Assembly: GCA_947501805.1 (NCBI GenBank)
Contig: CANMXJ010000002.1
Location: 62,001 to 126,000, forward strand
Reading direction: 5' to 3'
Source: an uncultured Sulfitobacter sp.
Lineage (GTDB): Bacteria > Pseudomonadota > Alphaproteobacteria > Rhodobacterales > Rhodobacteraceae
DNA length: 64,000 nt
The notes below the pieces were generated by a model. It saw nothing but the letters and a program-made list of their open reading frames with translations. It searched no databases and had not been told where the DNA came from. The stretch's first letter is position 1, and each line of letters starts with the position of its first letter. Position numbers and translations under genes: made by a program. Of this stretch, positions 33,486 to 42,945 are shown in pieces.

Positions 33486-34543
33486 TCGAATGTGCCTGCG
33501 CAACGTCCCAGCAGCATAAATGCGCGGGCGGTACGAGTATCTGCCATGGCCGAGATTTCGCCGTCCGTTGCATTTTGTTCGAATTCCGCGAATGTTTTGT
33601 CAAAGCGGCGCAGGAAGTGGTGCGCCGCGTCGCGAAAAATCGGGTCTTGCTTCATGCGAGCGTTGGTCAGCGCTAAGGATGAACGGTCACGGATACCGCC
33701 CAGAGGGGCGATGGGACGCCCGCGTGCGCCTTGGGCAAAGTGGCGCCAGATTTCGGGGCGCGCACGGTCCGGACGCAGATCATCCATGTAGATACCATCC
33801 TGACTCATCAGGGTCAGCACGTCTTGGGCGGCCTGAACCAATTGAGAGGTCGAGCGGTCCTTGAGGGCGCGCCTCAGCGCGGCAAAGCCGGCCTCGTCTT
33901 CGGCAGTTTCCGGAAAATTCAACGCGCGGATGAAATCCTCATTGGACAAGAGCGGTGCCATATCAATGGCTTGCGTGCCGAGGGCGAGCGCGGGCTGATC
34001 ATCACTCAGGGTTTCTGGAGCTTTTGAAGCAGGCGCGCGTTGCCCTTCTTCGCGGCGGGACTGAAACGTGGCCAATGCGGTTTCCGTCTTGCGCGCGGCG
34101 GCGGCAATTTCATCCAGCTTTCTGTTCACAGACGGTTCCGAACGCAGGTGATTGCCCTGTTGTTGGGAAAGGTAAGCTTGGCGGATCGCATCAATGGCAG
34201 CCTGCAAGCGCTGGCTTTCCTCGCGCATGACGCGGCTGGCTTTGGCCGCTGTGGCCGCGACCCAAATCATTGCGACGGGCATAAACACCGCAAGCATCGT
34301 CATCAAAAAGCGCAAGCTCTTGGCCCCGTCTTCCGAGGCACCTTCCTCGCGCAGGATCAGAAAGAAAAACGCAGCCCCCAACAGCCACACACCGCTGACG
34401 ATCAGCGCCCCGATTTCGATTGATGTGATCGCTTCGTGCTTGGGCTTGTCGTAGATACCAAGCGACGTCGGACGCGCGGAAACCCCCGTTACCTTGACGG
34501 TTGCGGTTTGGGGCTCTTGGGCCTTTTGTTCTGGCTCAGCCAC
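33482..34543 (-). CDS. Membrane protein with coiled coil, unknown function
   Basis: 353 residues. A polar N-terminus (about 45 residues) precedes two spans (IEIGALIVSGVWLLGAAFFF and LRFLMTMLAVFMPVAMIWVA) with a short charged loop. Then comes a helical coil (about 100-170, REESQRLQAAIDAIRQAYLS) and a soluble C-terminal domain with NEDFIRALNFPETAEDEAGF and RRALKDRSTSQLVQAAQDVL. It lies 14 bases downstream of greA and its stop overlaps the moeA stop by 4 bases. I do not recognise the family, although it looks like a conserved Rhodobacterales gene next to greA. Confidence 0.85.
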   Translation of the reverse strand: MAEPEQKAQEPQTATVKVTGVSARPTSLGIYDKPKHEAITSIEIGALIVSGVWLLGAAFFFLILREEGASEDGAKSLRFLMTMLAVFMPVAMIWVAATAAKASRVMREESQRLQAAIDAIRQAYLSQQQGNHLRSEPSVNRKLDEIAAAARKTETALATFQSRREEGQRAPASKAPETLSDDQPALALGTQAIDMAPLLSNEDFIRALNFPETAEDEAGFAALRRALKDRSTSQLVQAAQDVLTLMSQDGIYMDDLRPDRARPEIWRHFAQGARGRPIAPLGGIRDRSSLALTNARMKQDPIFRDAAHHFLRRFDKTFAEFEQNATDGEISAMADTRTARAFMLLGRCAGTFD

Positions 34544-34557
34544 GTTCGCGCTCCTGT

Positions 34558-35028
34558 TCAGGCATAAACGATCTTGAGAACTTCATAGGACTTATCGCCC
34601 CCCGGCGTGCGGACTGCAACGCTGTCGCCTTCTTCTTTGCCAATCAGAGCACGCGCGATCGGTGACTTGATGTTGAGCAGGCCGTTTTCAATCTTGGCCT
34701 CGTATTCACCAACGATTTGATAGGTCTTTTCTTCGTCCGTATCCTCGTCCACCAGCGTTACAAGCGCGCCAAATTTGATCGCGCCGGACAATTTTGCCGG
34801 ATCAATCACATCAGCAAGCGAAATCGCGCCTTCGAGTTCTTTGATACGTCCCTCGATAAAGGACTGTTTTTCCTTGGCAGAATGGTATTCGGCGTTTTCG
34901 GACAAATCGCCATGTTCGCGTGCCTCGGCTATCGCTTTGATGATCGCCGGGCGTTCCACGGTCTTCAACTGTTTCAACTCGGTCTCAAGGGCAGTGTGCC
35001 CCGCACGGGTCATTGGAATCTTTTCCAT
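34558..35028 (-). CDS. greA: Transcription elongation factor GreA
   Basis: 156 residues, the normal length. It stimulates RNA cleavage by backtracked RNA polymerase. Two-domain layout: an N-terminal coiled coil with the tip acidic residues ([20 protein letters not shown], 35-54) that reach the active site, and the C-terminal FKBP-like domain ([40 protein letters not shown]). The next gene starts 14 bases downstream. Its leader carries a strong GC hairpin at 35055-35077. Confidence 0.96.
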   Translation of the reverse strand: MEKIPMTRAGHTALETELKQLKTVERPAIIKAIAEAREHGDLSENAEYHSAKEKQSFIEGRIKELEGAISLADVIDPAKLSGAIKFGALVTLVDEDTDEEKTYQIVGEYEAKIENGLLNIKSPIARALIGKEEGDSVAVRTPGGDKSYEVLKIVYA

Positions 35029-35054
35029 GGGCGTTTGTCCACGTCATGTGGGCC

Positions 35055-35077
35055 GCACACCATCGCTGGCGGTGTGC
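35055..35077 (-). other. Hairpin in the greA leader
   Basis: GCACACC (35055-35061) and GGTGTGC (35071-35077) form a perfect 7-base stem with a 9-base loop, 27 bases before the greA start on the transcribed side. No U-run follows, so it is not a terminator. It may stabilise the leader or regulate translation; nothing more can be read from sequence. Confidence 0.35.
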
Positions 35078-35168
35078 AGCCGTTTAATAAGTTAAGGTCG
35101 CAGATTACCTGACCTAAAGTGACAAGCAATTGCAAGAGGCATCCTATGCCTTCGGCGGAGCGGGGCCG

Positions 35169-35549
35169 CTAATCGTATTGGACAACCTCATATTCGATCC
35201 CGTCCGTGTCATGAAAGTAGAAGCGGCGTCCGGGTTCGTAGTCGGCGTGATTCACCGTTTCAAAGCCGTGAGCCTTAATCGCGGCCTCAGTCGTGTCGAG
35301 ATCGTCCACAACCAAGGCTACGTGGTTCAAACCGCCAATGGTGGTGTAACTGGATGTCGTGTCCGCGATTTTCTTGTTTGGCGAATACAGGGCGAGATAG
35401 GTGTTTTCAGTGCCGACATGCACGGTTGTACCGCCGGCAATGGCATCACCGTGCCATCGAATGCCCCAGCCAAACAGTTTTTCCATCCATGCAGCGGTGG
35501 CGTGTGGGTCGGAGACGGTGAAGTTTGCATGTTCCAGTTGTGTGGGCAT
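35169..35549 (-). CDS. VOC (glyoxalase-like) family protein
   Basis: 126 residues, a single vicinal-oxygen-chelate module pair. Metal-ligand candidates: LEHANFTVSDPHATAAWMEK (His near 6), GGLNHVALVVDDLDTTEAAI (His near 76) and the C-terminal FYFHDTDGIEYEVVQYD (Glu near 122). Such proteins act as glyoxalases, dioxygenases or antibiotic-binding proteins. It is divergent from soxR, and its own promoter has the overlong spacer that SoxR/MerR activators use, so an oxidative or redox-cycling-drug response is inferred. Ribosome site AAGGAA stands about 8 bases before the ATG. Confidence 0.9.
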   Translation of the reverse strand: MPTQLEHANFTVSDPHATAAWMEKLFGWGIRWHGDAIAGGTTVHVGTENTYLALYSPNKKIADTTSSYTTIGGLNHVALVVDDLDTTEAAIKAHGFETVNHADYEPGRRFYFHDTDGIEYEVVQYD

Positions 35550-35585
35550 GATGATGTTCCTTTTCCTTGCGAGTTCACATAACTT

Positions 35586-35616
35586 ATCGTAATTTATAAA
35601 CCTAACTTTAGGTCAA
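35586..35616 (-). promoter_or_regulatory. MerR/SoxR-type promoter of the VOC gene
   Basis: On the minus strand a -35 TTGACC (35616-35611) and a -10 TACGAT (35591-35586) are separated by 19 bases. Ordinary sigma-70 promoters have 17; 19 is the hallmark of promoters activated by MerR-family proteins that twist the DNA. The spacer holds a perfect inverted repeat. Transcription would begin about 30 bases before the VOC ATG. The match is by eye. Confidence 0.6.
35600..35613. promoter_or_regulatory. Probable SoxR operator
   Basis: ACCTAA (35600-35605), CT, TTAGGT (35608-35613): a perfect 6-base inverted repeat centred in the 19-base spacer of the VOC promoter and 22 bases before the soxR ATG. It is related to, but not the same as, the enterobacterial SoxR box (CCTCAAGTTAACTTGAGG). 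A 10-base copy of part of it occurs inverted at 35111-35120, upstream of greA. Confidence 0.55.
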
Positions 35617-35634
35617 GGTATTTTCCGAGGTGAT

Positions 35635-36090
35635 ATGAAAGTAAATGACGGACTCTCGATTGGCGCTTTGGCGGCGCGCACCGGACTGGCGGTTTCGGCG
35701 ATCCGCTACTACGAGGCGCAAGGGCTGATTAAGCCGTGGCGTAATAGCGGGGGGCAGCGGCGGTTTGAGCGGGCGGATTTGCGTCGTTTGAGCTTCATCA
35801 TGATTGCGCAACAGTTCGGTTTCACACTGCCTCAGATCAAGGACAAGCTGGACAGGTTGCCGGGTGGCCGTACCCCAACCAAGGCCGATTGGGCGCGGAT
35901 CAGCGAGAGTTTCCGCGCCGCACTGGACGCGCGGATCGCCACATTGACCAAGCTGCGAGATAATCTGGACGGCTGTATCGGTTGTGGATGTCTGAGCCTT
36001 GAGGCCTGCGCGCTGTATAATCCGGCGGACAGGGCGGCGCAAAAAGGTACAGGACCACGTTATCTGATGGGAGATTCGCCCGCCGTCTGA
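35635..36090 (+). CDS. soxR: Redox-sensing transcriptional activator SoxR
   Basis: 151 residues. MerR-family N-terminal winged helix (SIGALAARTGLAVSAIRYYE, 8-27; GGQRRFERADLRRLSFI), a dimerisation helix, and the [2Fe-2S] cluster motif CIGCGCLSLEAC (about 119-130) that defines SoxR. Oxidation of the cluster turns it into an activator. There is no soxS beside it, as expected outside enterics, where SoxR controls a few genes directly. The divergent VOC gene is the obvious target. The C-terminus YNPADRAAQKGTGPRYLMGD is family-like. Confidence 0.96.
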   Translation: MKVNDGLSIGALAARTGLAVSAIRYYEAQGLIKPWRNSGGQRRFERADLRRLSFIMIAQQFGFTLPQIKDKLDRLPGGRTPTKADWARISESFRAALDARIATLTKLRDNLDGCIGCGCLSLEACALYNPADRAAQKGTGPRYLMGDSPAV

Positions 36091-36126
36091 CAGAACTGGC
36101 TATTTGTCACAGCGATTTTACGCGCC

Positions 36127-36178
36127 GTTTGGATTGCATTGCGTTCCAACGTGGTTTAGCCAAATCCAAACCGTTTTT
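36127..36178 (+). terminator. Possible terminator/attenuator between soxR and ETF-QO
   Basis: GTTTGGATT (36127-36135) and AATCCAAAC (36163-36171) form a perfect 9-base stem with a 27-base loop, followed by GTTTTTG (36173-36179). An alternative inner pairing GGTTT/AAACC (36153-36157, 36168-36172) competes with it. The T-run ends only 20 bases before the ETF-QO ATG, so if it terminates soxR transcripts, the ETF-QO promoter must overlap it. Confidence 0.4.
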
Positions 36179-36198
36179 GCCCAAAGGAATGCCCTGTC

Positions 36199-37845
36199 AT
36201 GGCCGATATTGAACGCGAAGCAATGGAATATGATGTCGTCATCGTGGGCGCAGGCCCCGCTGGCCTGTCTGCTGCGATCCGTCTGAAACAGCTTGATGCT
36301 GACTGCAACGTCGTGGTCTTGGAAAAGGGCTCTGAGGTGGGCGCACATATCCTGTCAGGTGCGGTTCTTGATCCCTGCGGAATTGATGCATTAATCCCCG
36401 ATTGGAAAGCAAAGGGTGCGCCTATCACCGTGCCGGTGGTCGAGGACAATTTCTATATGCTGGGGGAAGCAGGCCAAGTGCGCATCCCCAATTTCCCGAT
36501 GCCACCGCTGATGAACAACCACGGCAATTACATCGTGTCGATGGGCAATGTCTGTCGCTGGATGGCTGAACAGGCCGAAGAACTGGGTGTCGAAATTTTC
36601 CCCGGCATGGCCTGTTCCGAGATCGTCTATGGCGACAAGGGTGAGGTCAAAGGCGTGGTTGCGGGCGAGTTTGGCAAGAATGCGGATGGCAGCCACGGCG
36701 ACGGATACGAACCGGGCATGGAGTTGCACGGTAAATATGTATTCCTGTCCGAGGGCGTGCGCGGCAGCCTGTCCAAGCAGGTGATTGCGAAATTCGATCT
36801 GGCCAAGGGCAAAGAGCCGCAAAAATACGGCCTTGGCATGAAGGAAATCTGGGAAATTGATCCGGCCAAGCATAAAGAAGGTTCTGTGACCCACACAATG
36901 GGTTGGCCGCTGGAAAAGAAAGCGGGCGGTGGTTCCTTTATATATCACCTTGATAACAATCAGGTTTATGTTGGGTTTGTGGTGCACCTTGGCTACAAGA
37001 ACCCGCATGTGTTCCCGTACATGGAATTCCAGCAGTTCAAACATCACCCGATGGTGGCCGAGCTGCTGAAAGGCGGTAAACGTGTGGCATACGGTGCCCG
37101 TGCGATCACCGAGGGCGGTTATCAATCAATGCCGAAAATGGTAGCACCCGGTGTGGCGCTGTTGGGCTGTTCTGTTGGCATGGTTAATCTACCTCGCATC
37201 AAAGGCAATCACAACGCTATGCTGTCGGGCAAAGCGGCAGCAGAGGCGGCTCATGCGGCCATTCAGGCGGGACGTTCCGGTGATGAATTACCCGAGTACG
37301 AGGCGGATGTGCGTGACGGTGCCATTGGCAAAGACTTGAAAAAAGTACGCAACGTCAAGCCGTTGTGGTCCAAGTATGGCCTGACAGCGTCGCTGGCGAT
37401 CGGTGGTTTTGACATGTGGTGCAACACGCTGGGTTTCTCACTGCTCGGTACAATGGGCCACGGCAAATCTGATGCTGAAGTCACGGAACCTGCGTCCAAG
37501 CACAAAGTGATCGAGTATCCCAAACCTGACGGCAAGCTCAGCTTTGACCGTCTGACCAATGTAGCGTTTTCGTTCACAAACCACGAGGAAAGCCAGCCTG
37601 CGCATCTGACGCTGATTGATCCCTCCGTGCCTGTCGAAGTGAACCTTGCGAAATATGCTGGCCCCTCGGCACGTTATTGTCCTGCAGGTGTCTACGAATT
37701 TGTTGGAGAGGGTGCGGAGACCAAGTTCCAGATCAACTTCCAGAACTGCGTGCATTGCAAAACATGCGACATCAAAGACCCCAGTCAGAACATCGTCTGG
37801 ACCACGCCACAAGGCGGGGACGGGCCGAACTATCCGAACATGTAG
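36199..37845 (+). CDS. Electron-transferring-flavoprotein:ubiquinone oxidoreductase
   Basis: 548 residues, normal for the family. It passes electrons from reduced ETF to ubiquinone at the membrane. FAD-binding dinucleotide motif VIVGAGPAGLSAAIRLKQLD (14-33); the quinone-site region around GGYQSMPKMVAPGVALLGCS; and the C-terminal 4Fe-4S site with CPAGVYEF followed by FQNCVHCKTCDIKDPSQNIV. It links the acyl-CoA dehydrogenase at 24.3 kb to the respiratory chain. A clear intrinsic terminator follows at 37875-37898. Confidence 0.97.
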   Translation: MADIEREAMEYDVVIVGAGPAGLSAAIRLKQLDADCNVVVLEKGSEVGAHILSGAVLDPCGIDALIPDWKAKGAPITVPVVEDNFYMLGEAGQVRIPNFPMPPLMNNHGNYIVSMGNVCRWMAEQAEELGVEIFPGMACSEIVYGDKGEVKGVVAGEFGKNADGSHGDGYEPGMELHGKYVFLSEGVRGSLSKQVIAKFDLAKGKEPQKYGLGMKEIWEIDPAKHKEGSVTHTMGWPLEKKAGGGSFIYHLDNNQVYVGFVVHLGYKNPHVFPYMEFQQFKHHPMVAELLKGGKRVAYGARAITEGGYQSMPKMVAPGVALLGCSVGMVNLPRIKGNHNAMLSGKAAAEAAHAAIQAGRSGDELPEYEADVRDGAIGKDLKKVRNVKPLWSKYGLTASLAIGGFDMWCNTLGFSLLGTMGHGKSDAEVTEPASKHKVIEYPKPDGKLSFDRLTNVAFSFTNHEESQPAHLTLIDPSVPVEVNLAKYAGPSARYCPAGVYEFVGEGAETKFQINFQNCVHCKTCDIKDPSQNIVWTTPQGGDGPNYPNM

Positions 37846-37874
37846 TCGTTTGACTGCATACGAAGTGGATCAAA

Positions 37875-37898
37875 GGCGGAGGTATTCTCCGCCTTTTT
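37875..37898 (+). terminator. Intrinsic terminator after ETF-QO
   Basis: GGCGGAG (37875-37881), loop GTATT, CTCCGCC (37887-37893), then TTTTT (37894-37898). The stem can be extended by three A-T pairs. It lies 30 bases past the stop codon and is a textbook rho-independent terminator. Confidence 0.88.
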
Positions 37899-38009
37899 CA
37901 TGCCATACCGGCCAAATCCCTCTCACAGATACGTCATGGGCCGGTGATCCCATTGCGCTTGGATGCAGACCTGCTAGCCTCTGTTTCAAAGACAAAGAGG
38001 CAGTGAAAA

Positions 38010-39725
38010 ATGTTCAGAAATGTCCTTACGGGTGTGGCAGCTTTGATGTTGAGTGCTGCGCTGGTCTCGCAGGTGAGTGCGCAATCCGCTGCAGGCGGTT
38101 ATCTGGCGGGCCGCAATGCAGCGGTAAACAGTGATTATCGCGAAGCAGCGCGCTATTATACGCAGGCTTTGGCGCGAGATAGTAGCAATGCTGAATTGAT
38201 CGAAAATACGATCTTGTCCATGTTGTCACTTGGTCAAATTGACAAAGCCGCACCACTTGCGCGCGTGTTGGAGCAAAAGAAACAGAAATCGCAGGTCGCG
38301 CGCTTGGTCATCACGGCCGATTTGGCGAGATCGCAGGATTTTGCTGCCTTGCTGTCGCGCGAAGGGGATACCGACGGGATCGGCCCTTGGGTTGATGGCT
38401 TGGTCAAGGCATGGTCGCATGTTGGCGCGGGCGATGTGACGTCGGCCATGGAGTCGTTTGACGCGCTTGCCACCGAAGCCGGAATGCGGGGGTTTGTTCT
38501 TTACCACAAGGCTTTGGCCCTGGCGAGCGTTGGTGATTTTGAAGGCGCTGAAGCGATCTTTGGTGATGCAGGCGCGGGGGCTGCCGGTCAGACCCGACGC
38601 GGTGTAATGGCCCACGCCGAAGTGCTGGCGCAACTGAACCGTTACAAAGACGCGTTGACGGTTTTGCGGACCAGTTTCGCGGGTACAACAGATCCCGAAC
38701 TGGACCAGATGATCGCGGCGCTTGAGGCAAAAGAGGACATCCCTTTCACCCATGTACGTGATGCGCAAACAGGTATTGCCGAAGTTTTCTTTACCTTTGC
38801 TGCGGTTCTGAAATCGGAATCGGCAGGAGATTATTATGTCCTGCTTTATTCACGCATTGCGCGCTATCTGCGGCCCGATCATGTGGATGCGTTGTTGTTG
38901 ACGGCGGGTTTGTTGGAAAACCTCGGCCAAAACCAGTTAGCGATAGAAGAATACCGGGACGTTCCGGCGGATGATCCGGCCTTTCACGTTGCTGAATTGG
39001 GCCGTGCTGATGCCCTGCGACGGTCGGGCAAGGCAGATCAGGCTGTTGAGGTGTTGGAACAACTGGCGCGCAGTCACGGCGATCTGGCTGTTGTACATTC
39101 CACGTTGGGTGATGTGCTACGGGGGCAGGACGATTACACGGGTGCAATTGCGGCCTATGACCGCGCCATTGAACGCGCGCCTGAAACTGCGCCCGTGCGC
39201 TGGGTGCTCTACTACTCGCGCGGCATCGCACATGAACGCTCTGGCATGGACGCCGAAATGGAAGCGGATTTCCGGGCCGCTTTGGCGCTCAATCCGGAGC
39301 AGCCACAGGTGTTGAATTATCTTGGCTATTCCATGGTGGAACAGAACCGCAATCTGGAAGAGGCGCTAGACATGATTGAGCGCGCTGTCGCGGCCAGTCC
39401 CGATAGTGGGTATATTGTCGACTCACTTGGCTGGGTCTTTTACCGGCTTGGCCGCTATGAAGAAGCGGTCGAGCAAATGGAGCGGGCCGTCGAGCTCTTG
39501 GCTGTTGATCCAGTGGTGAACGATCATCTGGGTGATGTTTATTGGGCCGTGGGGCGTCAACGCGAAGCCGAGTTCCAATGGAGCCGGGCACTGTCCTTTA
39601 TTGATCCGGAAGACGCCGGAGGCGAGGCTGATCCCGAACGCATCCGGCGCAAGATTGAGGTGGGCCTTGATCGAGTGCTGGAAGAGGAAGGCGCGCCGCC
39701 TTTGAAAGTCGCAACTGACATCTAG
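38010..39725 (+). CDS. Exported tetratricopeptide-repeat protein
   Basis: 571 residues. A signal peptide (FRNVLTGVAALMLSAALVSQ, cleavage after VSA near 25) sends it to the periplasm. Repeated TPR units follow, clearest at YLAGRNAAVNSDYREAARYY (30-49) and VLNYLGYSMVEQNRNLEEAL (near 432-451). Others are IVDSLGWVFYRLGRYEEAVE and VNDHLGDVYWAVGRQREAEF. TPR arrays hold protein partners; this class is common in alphaproteobacterial envelopes. It lies 12 bases before ispE (TTG start), so the two may be one transcript although functions are unrelated. Confidence 0.93.
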   Translation: MFRNVLTGVAALMLSAALVSQVSAQSAAGGYLAGRNAAVNSDYREAARYYTQALARDSSNAELIENTILSMLSLGQIDKAAPLARVLEQKKQKSQVARLVITADLARSQDFAALLSREGDTDGIGPWVDGLVKAWSHVGAGDVTSAMESFDALATEAGMRGFVLYHKALALASVGDFEGAEAIFGDAGAGAAGQTRRGVMAHAEVLAQLNRYKDALTVLRTSFAGTTDPELDQMIAALEAKEDIPFTHVRDAQTGIAEVFFTFAAVLKSESAGDYYVLLYSRIARYLRPDHVDALLLTAGLLENLGQNQLAIEEYRDVPADDPAFHVAELGRADALRRSGKADQAVEVLEQLARSHGDLAVVHSTLGDVLRGQDDYTGAIAAYDRAIERAPETAPVRWVLYYSRGIAHERSGMDAEMEADFRAALALNPEQPQVLNYLGYSMVEQNRNLEEALDMIERAVAASPDSGYIVDSLGWVFYRLGRYEEAVEQMERAVELLAVDPVVNDHLGDVYWAVGRQREAEFQWSRALSFIDPEDAGGEADPERIRRKIEVGLDRVLEEEGAPPLKVATDI

Positions 39726-39737
39726 AGGTGGCGGTTT

Positions 39738-40635
39738 TTGATAGTACCGGGCAATTTGGGCACAAGTGACGCGGTGACGCCACAGAAAGGCTTCGCACCT
39801 GCGAAAATTAACCTTGCGCTTCACCTGACGGGGCTGCGCGAGGACGGCTACCATTTGCTCGACAGTTTGGTGGTTTTTGCTGACATCGGTGACACCCTGC
39901 ACGCAACAGAGGCGGATAACCTGACCTTGTCCGTTTCGGGGCCGTTTGCTGACGGGGTACCGGCGGATGGATCCAATCTTGTGCTGAAGGCTGCCAGCCG
40001 GTTGCGAGAATTGCGCGGCGTTACGGCAGGAGCCGCACTTCACCTTGAGAAACATCTTCCGCATGGCGGGGGCATTGGAGGCGGCAGTTCGGACGCAGCC
40101 GCCGCGATTCGCATTCTGGCAAAGCTCTGGCAGGTCGCCCCGTTGAGCGCGCAGGAAGCCTTACCACTCGGCGCAGATGTCCCCGTCTGCCTGACCGCTC
40201 CGCACCCGATGTTGATGCGTGGCATCGGGGATGATCTGGAGCGGGCACAAGGGGTGCCTGATGGGTGGCTGGTGCTGGTCAATCCGGGTGTATCTGTGCC
40301 AACGCAGGACGTGTTCCGGCTGCACGATCAACTCTATCCCGTAGATAATCCGGTGATGGACAGGTTGGTGGAAAACACTGATGTTGATGCGTTTGAAACC
40401 TGGCTCATGGGTCAACGCAATGACATGACCAAGGTCGCCCGTGAGGGACAGATTGCACCAATCATCGGCGAGGTGCTTGAAGCTCTGCAAAGCCATTCTG
40501 CCGTATCAGAAATGTCCGGTTCCGGCAGCACCTGCTGGGGATGGTTTCGCACCAAAGATCAAGCCCGTGTAGCGGCACAGGAAATACGTAAGGGCCATCC
40601 GAACTGGTGGGTCCACGCAACGCGGATGACGGGCT

Positions 40636-40643
<8 letters not shown>
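39738..40643 (+). CDS. ispE: 4-diphosphocytidyl-2-C-methyl-D-erythritol kinase
   Basis: 301 residues. GHMP kinase that phosphorylates CDP-ME in the MEP isoprenoid pathway. Motifs: FAPAKINLALHLTGLREDGY (19-38), the ATP loop LPHGGGIGGGSSDAAAAIRI near 109-128, and MSGSGSTCWGWF near 256. Start choice is uncertain: TTG at 39738 has AGAGGTGG 5 bases upstream, while GTG at 39774 gives the shorter N-terminus usual for the family (VTPQKGFAPAKIN) but has no ribosome site. It converges with the polyprenyl synthase gene (8-base overlap), which uses the same isoprenoid precursors. Confidence 0.93.
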
Positions 40644-41634
<991 letters not shown>

Positions 41635-41702
41635 CCAGCAGACCCTATTTATCGCCCCATCCGAGGCTCGACAATTTGGCCAAACTGGCCCACACCACTG
41701 AT

Positions 41703-41918
41703 ATGAAGGAACTTTTACGCACAACTGACATGACGATTATCGCCTTTGCCCAAGCCCTTCTTCGGGGAGAGGATATAGACTGCTTCGAGATGGACGTAAA
41801 CATGAGCGTCCTCGAAGGTGGCATTGGAATTTTCCCGCGTCGATTGATGGTACATCCTGACAATCATGAGGCGGCGGTGCGCGTCATGAAGGATAACGAG
41901 ATTCCCTTGGGGCTGTGA
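41703..41918 (+). CDS. DUF2007 family small protein
   Basis: 71 residues from the ATG at 41703. The DUF2007 pattern is seen: MKELLRTTDMTIIAFAQALL, EDIDCFEMDVNMSVLEGGIG and FPRRLMVHPDNHEAAVRVMK. The domain is PII-like in fold and is annotated as a putative signal-transducing protein, without a proven role. Its stop overlaps the frame of the next gene, which starts 2 bases later (ATG) or overlaps it (GTG). It is divergent from the polyprenyl synthase across 68 bases. Confidence 0.9.
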   Translation: MKELLRTTDMTIIAFAQALLRGEDIDCFEMDVNMSVLEGGIGIFPRRLMVHPDNHEAAVRVMKDNEIPLGL

Positions 41919-41920
41919 GC

Positions 41921-42667
41921 ATGGCGGAAGATACGGATCTGACCCATGACGCGTTTCTGGGCGGTCTTTTGCATCTTTATCAACCGCGCCGTGGCTATCG
42001 GGCCGGGGTTGATGCCGTCCTGCTAAGTGCTTCTGTTCAAGCGATAAAAGGCCAGCGGGTGCTGGAATTGGGTTGCGGTGTAGGAGCTGCGATTCTGTGT
42101 CTTGCGGCGCGTGTTCCCGAGCTTTCTCTGACTGCCGTGGAGCGTGAGTCGCACTATGCGGCACTGGCTCGCCGTAACGGTGGGGAGAGACTTCATGTGG
42201 TCGAAGCCGACTTGGCAGCGCTTCCCAAAGATCTGCGCCAGCGACAATTTGACCACGTTCTTGCCAATCCACCTTATTACGACAGGGCAGCTTCTGTTGC
42301 ATCTGGTGATCCTGCAAGAGAGGCTGCGCATGGGGTGCAAACACCTCTGGAAACATGGGTCAAGATGGCCGCAAAACGTCTTGCGCCGAAGGGGCAGGCA
42401 CATTTTATTCATCGCATGGAACGCCTGCCGGATATTCTGGCGGCACTTCCAGGAGGTATGGGGTCCGTCGAAGTCTTGCCATTGGCGGGGCGTGCGGGCC
42501 GTAATCCCGAACGAATGATTCTGCGGGCCCGCAAGAATGGACGTGCTGCGTTTCGAATGTGCGCGCCGTTGATTTTGCATGACGGTATACACAACGCGGA
42601 TGACAGCAGCAGTTATTCAGAGTTGATCAAATCGGTGCTGCATGACGGAGCACCGCTGGTTTTCTAG
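41921..42667 (+). CDS. SAM-dependent methyltransferase, TrmN6/YfiC-like (tRNA1Val m6A37 type)
   Basis: 248 residues from the ATG at 41921; a GTG at 41915 overlapping the previous stop is also possible. The SAM-binding motif LELGCGVGAAILCLAARVPE lies near 46-65 and the adenine N6-methyltransferase motif NPPYY near 118. N-terminal LTHDAFLGGLLHLYQPRRGY matches the YfiC/TrmN6 group, which methylates A37 of tRNA-Val. Target assignment is inference from family; other NPPY enzymes modify proteins. Paired with the DUF2007 gene. Confidence 0.88.
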   Translation: MAEDTDLTHDAFLGGLLHLYQPRRGYRAGVDAVLLSASVQAIKGQRVLELGCGVGAAILCLAARVPELSLTAVERESHYAALARRNGGERLHVVEADLAALPKDLRQRQFDHVLANPPYYDRAASVASGDPAREAAHGVQTPLETWVKMAAKRLAPKGQAHFIHRMERLPDILAALPGGMGSVEVLPLAGRAGRNPERMILRARKNGRAAFRMCAPLILHDGIHNADDSSSYSELIKSVLHDGAPLVF

Positions 42668-42777
42668 GTGACGTTAAGCGAATGTTTACCAGATGTCCGA
42701 CTATGCTGCAGAGCGGCGTGACAGATGCGCCAAACTATGATTCACTGAAACCCTAAACTTTCATCATGGAGGACTAA

Positions 42778-42942
42778 ATGGCTTTTGACGCACGTCTGGA
42801 GACCCTGAAGCGGAAACATAGTGAAATGAGCGAGGCCGTGGAAACAGCCCAACGCGCACCCGGTGTTGATGACCTTCAAGTTGCTACGATGAAAAAAGAA
42901 AAACTGCGTCTCAAAGAAGAAATCTCGCGACTTTCGTCATAG
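42778..42942 (+). CDS. YdcH/DUF465 family small protein
   Basis: A 54-residue ORF read directly: it begins MAFDARLETLKRKHSEMSEA and ends KLRLKEEISRLSS. GGAGG stands 7 bases before the ATG. It is almost all helix with the central proline-glycine break (RAPGVDDLQV) and the KKEKLRLKEE stretch typical of YdcH (DUF465). The family is widespread in alphaproteobacteria and usually in tandem or near phasin-like genes; function unknown. Its stop is 3 bases from the end of the convergent exporter gene. Confidence 0.88.
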   Translation: MAFDARLETLKRKHSEMSEAVETAQRAPGVDDLQVATMKKEKLRLKEEISRLSS

Positions 42943-42945
42943 TCG

